64,000 nucleotides of DNA from the NCBI GenBank assembly GCA_965206675.1, contig CBDBKL010000002.1, positions 8,860 to 72,859 of the forward strand. Reading direction: 5' to 3'. The notes below the pieces were generated by a model. It was not told where the DNA came from, did no database searches, and was given only the letters and a program-made list of their open reading frames with translations. This DNA is from CBDBKL01 sp965206675. Lineage in GTDB: Bacteria; Bdellovibrionota; Bdellovibrionia; Bdellovibrionales; JAKFYE01. Below are positions 9,014 through 16,804 of the stretch, piece after piece (within the stretch, counting starts at the first letter, position 1; each line of letters opens with the position of its first letter). A program made the position numbers and the translations under genes.

Positions 9014-10341
9014 CAATGCAATACCCTTTCGCCACGAAGAGTTTGGGGGAACGCTTTAAGAACACGCACAGAGACAGTCTTTCCAATATCCGTAGGCTCC
9101 CCAGAAAAATGAACCACTTTATTTTGAGTCGAACGCCCTATAACAACATGAGGATTTTTTTCATCCATCTTCTCAACAAGAACTTCCAACACTTTGTTTT
9201 CATAACGTTTTGCCAAACCTAAAGAGATCTCCCTATGCTTTTCAAAAAGCCGAGTCAGTCTTTTTTGCTTTGCCCCCTCTTCCACTTGATCCTCATAACG
9301 AGCCGCCTTTGTGTAAGGTCTAGGGCTGTATTTAAAAGCAAAAAGCGATTCATAGGGCACTTCATCCAAAAGGCTCATTGTATCTTCAAATTCTTCTTCT
9401 GTTTCACCCGGAAACCCAACAATAATGTCTGTTGAAAAAGACACCCCTGGAATACCCTCTAAAATCATCTTGGCCTTACGAATATAATCTTCACGTGTAT
9501 AGCCACGATTCATCTTATCTAAAACACGAGAGTTTCCTGACTGCACAGGAAGATGAACATAATCACAAATCTTTTCCCTATACCGAGCACTCACATCCAC
9601 CAATTTTTGATCAAAATCTTTAGGGTGACTTGTTGTATATCGAATGCGCTCAATCTGTGTGTCTTCACTTAATACCCTTAAAAGATCAGCAAAATCAGCT
9701 CTACACTCTGACCGATAAGAATTTACATTCTGACCCAATAAAGTCACTTCCTTAACATTTCTTTGAACAAGAGATTGCACATCGGAAACCAGTTCCTTCA
9801 AAGGGCGCGATCTCAAACGCCCCCTCGTAAAGGGAACAACACAGAAAGTACAAAAATTATCACAGCCCTTCGTGATATTAACAAATGTGGAAATCCCAGG
9901 GTTTCGAACCAAAGTCTCTATTTGGTAAGGTTTATTATGTTCAAACTTAGCGTGGGATACCTGTTTGTTAAGCTCTTTTGCCTTTCCAATAATCTTTGGA
10001 AGAATATCAATGTTGTCCGGGCCAAATACAAAATCTAAAATCGGTATATCTTTTAAAAGACGATCCTTTTCTTGCTGCCCAACACAACCCCCCACTCCAA
10101 TTTTTAAAGAGGGATTGTTTTGCTTTAACTTTCTATATCTCCCCATTTCAGAGTGCACTTTATGAACAGGCTTTTCCCGAACACTGCACGAATTGATAAT
10201 AATAAGAGAGGCCTCTTCTGGATTTCCAACAGGTGTATAATTGGACATTTCCAATATGGAATACATTCTCTCAGAGTCATGAACATTCATCTGACAACCA
10301 TACGTAGAAATGTAAACACCACGACGTTCTTGTTCTCTCAT
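9013..10341 (-). CDS. miaB: tRNA-2-methylthio-N6-dimethylallyladenosine synthase MiaB
   Basis: 442 residues, full length. The N-terminal MTTase domain starts YISTYGCQMNVHDSERM, with further cluster Cys in INSCSVRE and GGCVGQQ. The radical-SAM centre is CDNFCTFCVVPFTRGR near residue 161, and the TRAM domain follows residue 375 or so. The enzyme adds the methylthio group at A37 of tRNAs reading UNN codons. The YGCQMN form separates MiaB from MtaB and RimO. It sits between a Lys-rich zinc-motif gene (25-bp gap) and the carbonic-anhydrase gene (overlapping). Confidence 0.97.
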   Translation of the reverse strand: MREQERRGVYISTYGCQMNVHDSERMYSILEMSNYTPVGNPEEASLIIINSCSVREKPVHKVHSEMGRYRKLKQNNPSLKIGVGGCVGQQEKDRLLKDIPILDFVFGPDNIDILPKIIGKAKELNKQVSHAKFEHNKPYQIETLVRNPGISTFVNITKGCDNFCTFCVVPFTRGRLRSRPLKELVSDVQSLVQRNVKEVTLLGQNVNSYRSECRADFADLLRVLSEDTQIERIRYTTSHPKDFDQKLVDVSARYREKICDYVHLPVQSGNSRVLDKMNRGYTREDYIRKAKMILEGIPGVSFSTDIIVGFPGETEEEFEDTMSLLDEVPYESLFAFKYSPRPYTKAARYEDQVEEGAKQKRLTRLFEKHREISLGLAKRYENKVLEVLVEKMDEKNPHVVIGRSTQNKVVHFSGEPTDIGKTVSVRVLKAFPQTLRGERVLH

Positions 10342-10366
10342 AATGACCCTATTCCTTAGTTACCCA

Positions 10367-11038
10367 TTAATAGTCATCACTATCCTTTGACGGACGAGGG
10401 ACAATACCCTGAAGCTCATCAGACAATGAATCATCATCAGACTCCGCATCATCAATGTTTAAGTTCTGAACAGTCATCATAAAATCCTTCTCCGTAGAAA
10501 GATCCTTGCGCATTATCTTAAGATACTTATCTGGCAAGTGCGATGTGAGTTCATCAATATGCTTTTGAAGTTTCCCGCTTTTAAGAATTTCCCTACGACG
10601 TTGAATCATCTTCCAATACATCAAGTAATGGTAACGACAATACCCCTCCGTTGTAGAGATCTCATCGCAATCTCTCACTTTACAGAGGACATTGCCCTCG
10701 GCATCTGTAAGAATAACCTCTTCAATGTTTTCATAATCCTCTGCAATGCGAATACTCTCTATCAACTCTTCCTTGGTCAAAGGCTTCTTTTCTACCGCAG
10801 TCGATTGCTTAGCCTTCTTCTGAGGTTTTGCAGATTTTTTCTTTGCCTTGGCTTTTTTCTTAGCTTTGGGTTTTTTCTTCGCCTTTTTTTTAACGACTTT
10901 CTTTTTTTTCTTTTTTAGTTTTTTTGCAGATTTTTTCTTCGCCTTCTTCTTTTTCTGCACCTTTTTCTTCTTGGATACAGAAGACTTCTTTTTCTTTGCT
11001 GCCTTCTTTTTAGTCTTTTGCTTCTTCTTTTTCTTCAT
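10367..11038 (-). CDS. Lysine-rich, histone-H1-like protein with a Cys/His zinc motif
   Basis: 223 residues in three parts. Residues 1-85 are almost only Lys with Ala, Ser and Pro (KKKAKKKSAKKLKKKKKK), an H1-tail-like DNA- or RNA-binding tail. Residues 90-195 are folded: KPLTKEELIESIRIAEDYEN, then CKVRDCDEISTTEGYCRYHY, whose C-x4-C-x9-C-x2-H spacing suggests zinc binding, then helices with ...YWKMIQRRREIL. The last 28 residues are acidic (DDAESDDDSLSDE). I do not recognise the family by name. A nucleoid- or RNA-polymerase-associated role is inference from charge and motif only. Confidence 0.8.
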   Translation of the reverse strand: MKKKKKQKTKKKAAKKKKSSVSKKKKVQKKKKAKKKSAKKLKKKKKKVVKKKAKKKPKAKKKAKAKKKSAKPQKKAKQSTAVEKKPLTKEELIESIRIAEDYENIEEVILTDAEGNVLCKVRDCDEISTTEGYCRYHYLMYWKMIQRRREILKSGKLQKHIDELTSHLPDKYLKIMRKDLSTEKDFMMTVQNLNIDDAESDDDSLSDELQGIVPRPSKDSDDY

Positions 11039-11060
11039 AATTCTATACCTCTAAATTCTT

Positions 11061-12050
11061 TTAAAACAGCCTTAAAGTGACTCCTCCGGTCTCTGTACGC
11101 ACAAAAAGACGTCCTGAATCCTGACCCTTTAATCGGCCTCTAGCTATATCATAAACTCCCTGTTTTGTAGTCCTCAATCCTTGAGGCACAACCAATTTTC
11201 CATCCTGTGTTCCAATATTGACACGAGCCGCACTTGTACGAGGAACCCGAAGGCTAACGTCCCCTGCCTTGGACTGAATGGAAACTTTCACAGCCTTACT
11301 CAAACTTGCATTCACTGCACCTTGAAAACTCTTTCCCTTAAGTGATCCCCGTCTCTTAGAAAAATGCAATTCCGCCTCAGCCACATCAAAGTTTGTATCC
11401 CCACTCCCTCCAGTAATAACAACCTTACCCTGATTGGCCTGCACATGCACAACTCCCGAAACACCACTCATATCCACATCTCCAGTAAAAGACTTGTGCC
11501 GAACCTCTCCTTGAATTTTGTTATACTGAGTTTTAACACGAAATAAATCCGCTTTGATATTTCCCGAATGGGATTTCACTTCTACCTCACCCTCCATAAG
11601 ATGAAGACTGCCCTCCCCTTTATTTGATAGGGATTTTATCTTTCCTTTTTTCTGAGAGATTAAAAAACTATGCTTCCAATTTTTTAAAACAACGTCCCCC
11701 TCTAAAAGATTGACTCTCAAAGGTAGACTTGGCCCCTTAATATTGATTTGCACATCAGGCGTGGACTTTGTACTTAACATTTTTTCCCATTTTTTCTTGG
11801 TGTTAAGTCCCTTTGCCTTAATAAATAGTTCTCCGTTTTTAACCTCTGCCTTTGGAACCAAACTCTCTTCGCCCTTTCCCTTTGAAATACGAACTTCCAA
11901 TTGAGATCCCTGTTCCCCTGAAACATTAACTCTGGCTTTTACTCCTATGATATGTAAACGCTGAATGGCCTTTGTTTCAAAAAATTGAACCCCTGCACAA
12001 GCCAAATCGCCACCATGCATTGCCATTAAAAAAGCGAAAAGTGTATACAT
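11061..12050 (-). CDS. Secreted DUF4097-like beta-helix protein
   Basis: 329 residues. A short signal-like N-terminus (MYTLFAFLMAMHGGDLACA) precedes repetitive beta strands such as GSLHLMEGEVEVKSHSGNIK, GVVHVQANQGKVVITGGSGD and KAGDVSLRVPRTSAARVNI. The alternating -GDV-, -GNI- and -GKV- turns are typical of DUF4097 putative-adhesin domains. The start has GGAG about 8 bp upstream. It lies 22 bp upstream of the Lys-rich gene in the same direction and is probably the first gene of the run to dnaE. The function is unknown; envelope or surface location is inferred. Confidence 0.75.
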   Translation of the reverse strand: MYTLFAFLMAMHGGDLACAGVQFFETKAIQRLHIIGVKARVNVSGEQGSQLEVRISKGKGEESLVPKAEVKNGELFIKAKGLNTKKKWEKMLSTKSTPDVQINIKGPSLPLRVNLLEGDVVLKNWKHSFLISQKKGKIKSLSNKGEGSLHLMEGEVEVKSHSGNIKADLFRVKTQYNKIQGEVRHKSFTGDVDMSGVSGVVHVQANQGKVVITGGSGDTNFDVAEAELHFSKRRGSLKGKSFQGAVNASLSKAVKVSIQSKAGDVSLRVPRTSAARVNIGTQDGKLVVPQGLRTTKQGVYDIARGRLKGQDSGRLFVRTETGGVTLRLF

Positions 12051-12191
12051 ACAAGATCTCCGAAGACCTACTCTTTCATTCCTGTTTCCTACTGTCTAGT
12101 CGATTTTCTATTTAAGAAGTATTTATTTTTATAGACGAAACACCCTCTCCAGCACATAATGGCACCTATTGCCACACAGGGAGAGAGAGAT

Positions 12192-13361
12192 ATGAGCATT
12201 TACATTTTAAGTGCTGCACGGACACCCGTTGGAGCTTTTCAAGGGGCCTTGGCTCAAATTCCTGCGCCTCAATTGGGGGCAGAAGCTATAAAATCTGCTA
12301 TTGCAAAAGCTACAATCTCCCCTTCCGCCGTTCAAGAATGTATTATGGGCCATGTCCTCACTGCTGGGGCCGGACAGGCTCCTGCTCGTCAGGCTGCCAT
12401 CTATGCAGGACTACCGGAATCTACCGAGTGCCTCACAATTAATAAAGTCTGTGGCTCTGGCCTGAAATCCGTAATGATTGCAGCCGATGCTATTCAGTTA
12501 GGTCATGCCGAACTGATCGTGGCTGGCGGACAGGAAAATATGAGTTTAGCCCCACACCTCTTAGAAAAATCCCGCTCCGGTTATCGGATGGGGCCTGCAA
12601 AACTCACCGACTCTATGATTAAAGACGGACTTTGGGATCCCTACAACGATCTTCATATGGGTCATTGTGCTGAAGAATGCGCCCGAAAATTTTCCTTCTC
12701 CCGAGAAGAACAAGACGCTTTTGCCGTAGAAAGCTACCAACGCGCACTCAATGCTCAAAAAAACAACGCCTTTAAAGAAGAAATTGTTCCTATACAAATC
12801 AAAAGTCGCAAGGGTACAGAGACGATAGATACCGATGAAGAACCACAAAAGGTAAAGTTTGAAAAAATCCCCACACTAAAACCGGCCTTTGAAAAAGAGG
12901 GCACAATCACCGCTGCCAATGCCAGTAAAATTAATGATGGAGCGGCCGCTCTTGTTATTGCTAACTCTGAGCAAGTTAAAAAACTAAACGTCAAACCCTT
13001 AGCACGCATTGTGAGTTATGCGAGCTTTGCCCAAGATCCAAAGTGGTTTACGCTGTCGCCCGCAGAAGCTGTTAAGAAAGCTTTAAAAAAAGCCAATTTA
13101 GAAACTAAAGATATTGATCTCTGGGAAATCAACGAAGCCTTTGCCAATGTCGCTATGGCCGCAATAAAAGAACTCAAAATTTCAAGTGATATTGTAAATG
13201 TAAATGGTGGAGCTGTAGCCATAGGTCACCCCATTGGGGCCAGTGGAGCACGCATTTTAACCACTCTTCTCTATGCTATGAAACAAAAATCTGTACGACG
13301 AGGCTGCGCTACACTCTGTATAGGTGGAGGTGAGGGAGCTGCCCTCATTGTAGAAACATGA
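12192..13361 (+). CDS. atoB: Acetyl-CoA C-acetyltransferase (thiolase)
   Basis: 389 residues from the ATG with GGGAGAGAG directly upstream; an ATG 33 bp earlier is out of line with the family N-terminus (MSIYILSAARTPVGAFQG). The nucleophilic Cys lies in NKVCGSGLKSV near residue 88, the catalytic His in GGAVAIGHPIGASGAR and the second Cys in CIGGGEGAALI. It cleaves acetoacetyl-CoA to two acetyl-CoA (or the reverse). It overlaps the CoA-transferase A gene by 4 bp, so with scoA/scoB it makes an acetoacetate activation and cleavage operon. Gene symbol by function, not by a search. Confidence 0.92.
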   Translation: MSIYILSAARTPVGAFQGALAQIPAPQLGAEAIKSAIAKATISPSAVQECIMGHVLTAGAGQAPARQAAIYAGLPESTECLTINKVCGSGLKSVMIAADAIQLGHAELIVAGGQENMSLAPHLLEKSRSGYRMGPAKLTDSMIKDGLWDPYNDLHMGHCAEECARKFSFSREEQDAFAVESYQRALNAQKNNAFKEEIVPIQIKSRKGTETIDTDEEPQKVKFEKIPTLKPAFEKEGTITAANASKINDGAAALVIANSEQVKKLNVKPLARIVSYASFAQDPKWFTLSPAEAVKKALKKANLETKDIDLWEINEAFANVAMAAIKELKISSDIVNVNGGAVAIGHPIGASGARILTTLLYAMKQKSVRRGCATLCIGGGEGAALIVET

Positions 13362-14053
13362 TGAAAGTTTGCAAAAATGCACAAGAAGCTATAGCAGGCG
13401 TTAAAGATGGTATGACATTTTTACTCGGAGGTTTCGGCCTCTGCGGAATTCCAGAAAATGCCATAACAGCTCTGCGTGACTCTGGAATAAAAAACTTAAC
13501 ATGTATATCAAACAATGCCGGTGTTGATGACTTTGGCTTAGGCTTATTATTACAAACGGGCCAAATTAAAAAAATGATCTCCACCTATGTGGGAGAAAAT
13601 AAAATATTTGAAGAACAATTTCTAAGCGGTCAACTCGAAGTGGAACTCTGCCCGCAGGGAACACTCGCCGAACGCATACGTGCTGGAGGAGCTGGCATAC
13701 CAGCCTTCTATACGCCAACAGGTATGGGCACAAAGGTCGCTGAAAATAAAGAAGTTAAAAACTTTGATGGGCGAGATTATATTTTAGAAAAAGCTCTCAC
13801 TGGGGATTTTGCATTCGTTAAAGCCTGGAAGGGTGACCGATATGGAAATTTGATTTTTCGAAAAACAGCTCGAAACTTCAATCCTATGATGGCAACCGCT
13901 GGGAAAATAACAGTGGCAGAAGTGGAAGAACTTGTAGAGGTTGGGGAATTAGATCCCGACACTGTCCATACTCCTGGTATTTTCGTACAGCGTATTTTTA
14001 AAGGAACAGATTACGAAAAACGTATTGAAATACGTACAACTTCTGAGGGTTAA
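13358..14053 (+). CDS. scoA: 3-oxoacid CoA-transferase subunit A
   Basis: 231 residues, the normal subunit length. The CoA-binding signature is near the N-terminus: FLLGGFGLCGIPENAI. AFVKAWKGDRYGNLIFRKTARNFNPM is also typical. The start overlaps the thiolase stop (ATGATG) and subunit B begins 5 bp after its stop. The family transfers CoA from succinyl-CoA (SCOT) or acetyl-CoA (AtoDA) to acetoacetate; the donor cannot be told from the sequence, though length and spacing fit SCOT-type pairs. Confidence 0.93.
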   Translation: MMKVCKNAQEAIAGVKDGMTFLLGGFGLCGIPENAITALRDSGIKNLTCISNNAGVDDFGLGLLLQTGQIKKMISTYVGENKIFEEQFLSGQLEVELCPQGTLAERIRAGGAGIPAFYTPTGMGTKVAENKEVKNFDGRDYILEKALTGDFAFVKAWKGDRYGNLIFRKTARNFNPMMATAGKITVAEVEELVEVGELDPDTVHTPGIFVQRIFKGTDYEKRIEIRTTSEG

Positions 14054-14058
14054 ATCTT

Positions 14059-14715
14059 ATGCCTTTAACACGAGAACAAATCGCTATGCGAATTGCTAAA
14101 GACATTAAAGATGGCTATACCATTAATCTCGGTATAGGCATTCCCACCCTTGTCGCCAACTATATTCCTGAACAACTAACTGTTATGTTACAAAGTGAAA
14201 ATGGACTTTTAGGAATGGGTCCTTTTCCCAAAGAAGGGGATGTCGATGCGGATCTCATCAATGCGGGAAAGCAAACTGTAACGGCTTCAAAAGGAGCTAG
14301 CTTTTTTTCTTCAGCCGATAGTTTTGCAATGATACGAGGGGGACATGTCGACTTAACTGTACTGGGTGCTATGCAAGTTGATGAAAAAGGAAACATCGCC
14401 AACTGGATGATTCCCGGAAAAATGGTTAAAGGCATGGGGGGAGCTATGGATCTGGTTGCTGGAGCAAAAAATGTTGTTGTAGCCATGCAACATGTGGATA
14501 AAAAGGGCAATCCCAAACTTCTTAAAGAGTGCACATTACCTTTAACGGGAATGAAATGTGTGAATCGTATTGTTTCAGATTTTGGCGTTATTGAAGTGAC
14601 AGATAAGGGTTTTCTTTTAACGGAACATGCTCCTGACCTAAAACCGGAAGAAATAAAAGCCGCAACCGCCGCAGACCTAGAAATTTCTAAAGATATAAAA
14701 TCTATGGGCCTTTGA
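14059..14715 (+). CDS. scoB: 3-oxoacid CoA-transferase subunit B
   Basis: 218 residues. The N-terminus REQIAMRIAKDIKDGYTINLGIGIPTLV and the SENGLLGMGPFP motif, which carries the catalytic glutamate that forms the glutamyl-CoA intermediate, are both present near residue 50. GGHVDLTVLGAMQVDEKGNIANW is also characteristic. It is the last gene of the thiolase-scoA-scoB unit and converges on pyruvate kinase 44 bp away. Together they let the cell burn acetoacetate or interconvert it with acetyl-CoA. Confidence 0.94.
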   Translation: MPLTREQIAMRIAKDIKDGYTINLGIGIPTLVANYIPEQLTVMLQSENGLLGMGPFPKEGDVDADLINAGKQTVTASKGASFFSSADSFAMIRGGHVDLTVLGAMQVDEKGNIANWMIPGKMVKGMGGAMDLVAGAKNVVVAMQHVDKKGNPKLLKECTLPLTGMKCVNRIVSDFGVIEVTDKGFLLTEHAPDLKPEEIKAATAADLEISKDIKSMGL

Positions 14716-14759
14716 AAAAATCCGCCTTGCTTTGTAATACATAAAGAGAGAGAAGTTTT

Positions 14760-16226
14760 TTAACGCCAACGGAGTGGTTTTTTCTCCCGATCTATAAGAT
14801 GACCCTCTTTACTGATCGTTAAAACCTTAATAGAATTTGTCGTTCCCCTTTTTAAAACAGGAAGCCCCATCGTCAATACAACCCTATCCCCCTTCTTAAC
14901 AATACCCAAATCCACCAATTGTGTCTCTATATGATCTATCGCCGTATCTGTAGCATCATAAGGGTCAATAGAAAATGTCTTTACTCCCCAAACAAGTTCC
15001 AACCTATTTAAAGTTTCCATCAAATGCGTTACCGTAATGATTCTCGCTTTTGGCCTAATAGATGATATCAATTTAGCCGTTTGACCCGAAGTGGTTAAAC
15101 ACACTATCGCTTTGGCATCTAAAGTTTTTGCCGTTAACACCGCACTGGCTGCAATAGCCTCACTTATAGTGTCATATTTATGATTGATCTTATCTTTATA
15201 AAATACCCCGCCCTGCCTCTCAACCTCTTGAACAATGTCATCCATAACATCCACACACTTAGCAGCATACTTTCCCGTTGCCGTCTCCTCAGATAACATC
15301 AAAGCATCACTTCCGTCTAAAACAGCATTGGCAATATCACTCACCTCAGCTCGCGTCGGCCGAGGATTTTTAACCATGCTATTTAACATCTGTGTCGCCG
15401 TTATAACCGGCCGACCAATATCATTGGCTCTCTTAATAATATCTTTTTGAATTCCCGATAAACAACTCGGACCCACCTCAACAGCCAAATCTCCCCTAGC
15501 AACCATAACCCCATCCGATACTCTAATAATGTTTTCCAAATCATCCAGAGCCTTTTTTAATTCTATTTTTGCAATCACTTGAGCGTTAGATTTTTTTTCT
15601 TTGATCAATTGCTTTAGGTTTTGAACATCCTCAGCTGATCTCACAAAACTCAAAGCCACATAATCCACCTTATTCTTTAAGCCAAAATCCAAATCTCTAA
15701 GATCCTTGTCTGTTAAAGACTCCAACCCAAGCTCCACCCCCGGAATATTAACCCCTTTTCTCTCTCTAAGAACTCCACCAAATATAACTTCACATTCTAC
15801 TTTTCCATCCTTCACACCAATCACAAGCAATTCAATAAGGCCGTCATCTAAAAGCAGCCGTGTTCCCACACTGCAAATCTTAGACAAATGAGGATGATCC
15901 GTTGAAAATTCCATCTCCGTTCCCAATTTTGAATTATCTATGATAACAACTTTACCTTTCTGCTTTAATTCCACCTGACCATCTTGTAAGGAATCAATTC
16001 GTATTTTAGGGCCCTGTAAGTCCTGTAATAAAGCTATAGGAGCTTTGAATTCCTTCGAAATCTTCCGAGATCTTTCTATGACTTTTAAATGATCTTCATA
16101 CTTTCCATGAGAAAAATTAAGGCGTAAAACATTAACTCCCATTTCAAAGAGTTCCCTCAGCTCACCCTCACCCATAGAGGCTGGCCCCACCGTAGCTATG
16201 ATCTTAACACGCCTATCAGCTATCAC
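14760..16226 (-). CDS. pyk: Pyruvate kinase
   Basis: 488 residues with all three domains. KIIATVGPASMG and VLRLNFSHG open the barrel, the active-site segment VIAKIELKKALDDL has the catalytic Lys region, VMVARGDLAVEVG and ITATQMLNSMVKNPRPTRAEVSDIANA follow, and the C-terminal regulatory domain ends near residue 475. It converts phosphoenolpyruvate and ADP to pyruvate and ATP in glycolysis. The gene lies 33 bp downstream of a small membrane-anchored protein in the same direction. Confidence 0.97.
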   Translation of the reverse strand: MIADRRVKIIATVGPASMGEGELRELFEMGVNVLRLNFSHGKYEDHLKVIERSRKISKEFKAPIALLQDLQGPKIRIDSLQDGQVELKQKGKVVIIDNSKLGTEMEFSTDHPHLSKICSVGTRLLLDDGLIELLVIGVKDGKVECEVIFGGVLRERKGVNIPGVELGLESLTDKDLRDLDFGLKNKVDYVALSFVRSAEDVQNLKQLIKEKKSNAQVIAKIELKKALDDLENIIRVSDGVMVARGDLAVEVGPSCLSGIQKDIIKRANDIGRPVITATQMLNSMVKNPRPTRAEVSDIANAVLDGSDALMLSEETATGKYAAKCVDVMDDIVQEVERQGGVFYKDKINHKYDTISEAIAASAVLTAKTLDAKAIVCLTTSGQTAKLISSIRPKARIITVTHLMETLNRLELVWGVKTFSIDPYDATDTAIDHIETQLVDLGIVKKGDRVVLTMGLPVLKRGTTNSIKVLTISKEGHLIDREKKPLRWR

Positions 16227-16259
16227 ATCTCACCTACCATTTTACAAACGGCTGCAATT

Positions 16260-16736
16260 TTATTTATATTCTTTTTCTGCCAAAAACTTAACTACTGAAC
16301 GATTCTTTATTTGCTTTATATAATTTTCCTTCGCACGACTCAACCGTTCTAAATAGATTTCTTCTTTTATCTTATTTTTTAATTCTGAGGAAAGATCTTT
16401 GCCCTCTAATCCCCATTTTTGTTTTTTGATATCAAATTCTTGCTCTGTGATCTTAAAATCCCTAACTCGATCAAAAAATAAAAATAATCCATCAATATCC
16501 GTCTGACTTCTCCTTGCCTGATCTCCAAGCACATATTCTTCAGCCATAGCATGAAAAAGTTCTTTCATTTCCTTCAAAGATTTCTTTTCAAAATTATGTT
16601 GTTTAAAATGACTGACCCTAATTTCTCTGCCGTTCACTATACCTACTAATGGATCATTGATATTAATCCATAAAAATTCAGAAAGAGAATAAATACCGCA
16701 AAAGAACATTGCAAGAACAAACCATTTGAAAATCAT
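16260..16736 (-). CDS. Small membrane-anchored protein, SurA-N-like helical domain
   Basis: 158 residues. Residues 1-26 form one membrane anchor (MIFKWFVLAMFFCGIYSL). The rest is charged helix beginning NDPLVGIVNGREIRVSHFKQHN, which resembles the start of SurA/PpiD-type chaperone domains (...A.VNG..I....F.). No parvulin domain follows, so a peptidyl-prolyl isomerase activity is not expected. It may be a periplasmic chaperone-like adaptor; this is a weak resemblance. It sits between the large lipoprotein gene (68-bp gap) and pyk. Confidence 0.7.
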   Translation of the reverse strand: MIFKWFVLAMFFCGIYSLSEFLWININDPLVGIVNGREIRVSHFKQHNFEKKSLKEMKELFHAMAEEYVLGDQARRSQTDIDGLFLFFDRVRDFKITEQEFDIKKQKWGLEGKDLSSELKNKIKEEIYLERLSRAKENYIKQIKNRSVVKFLAEKEYK

Positions 16737-16804
16737 ATTTCTAATATAACATAAACACTTAACAACAATAAGTAAGGTAAAACAGTAAGAGTCTAAAAGA
16801 GACT

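Noticed and set aside
10538..11054. Plus-strand Phe-rich frames opposite the Lys-rich gene
   Set aside because: They are antisense to AAA/AAG codons; no signal or start context.
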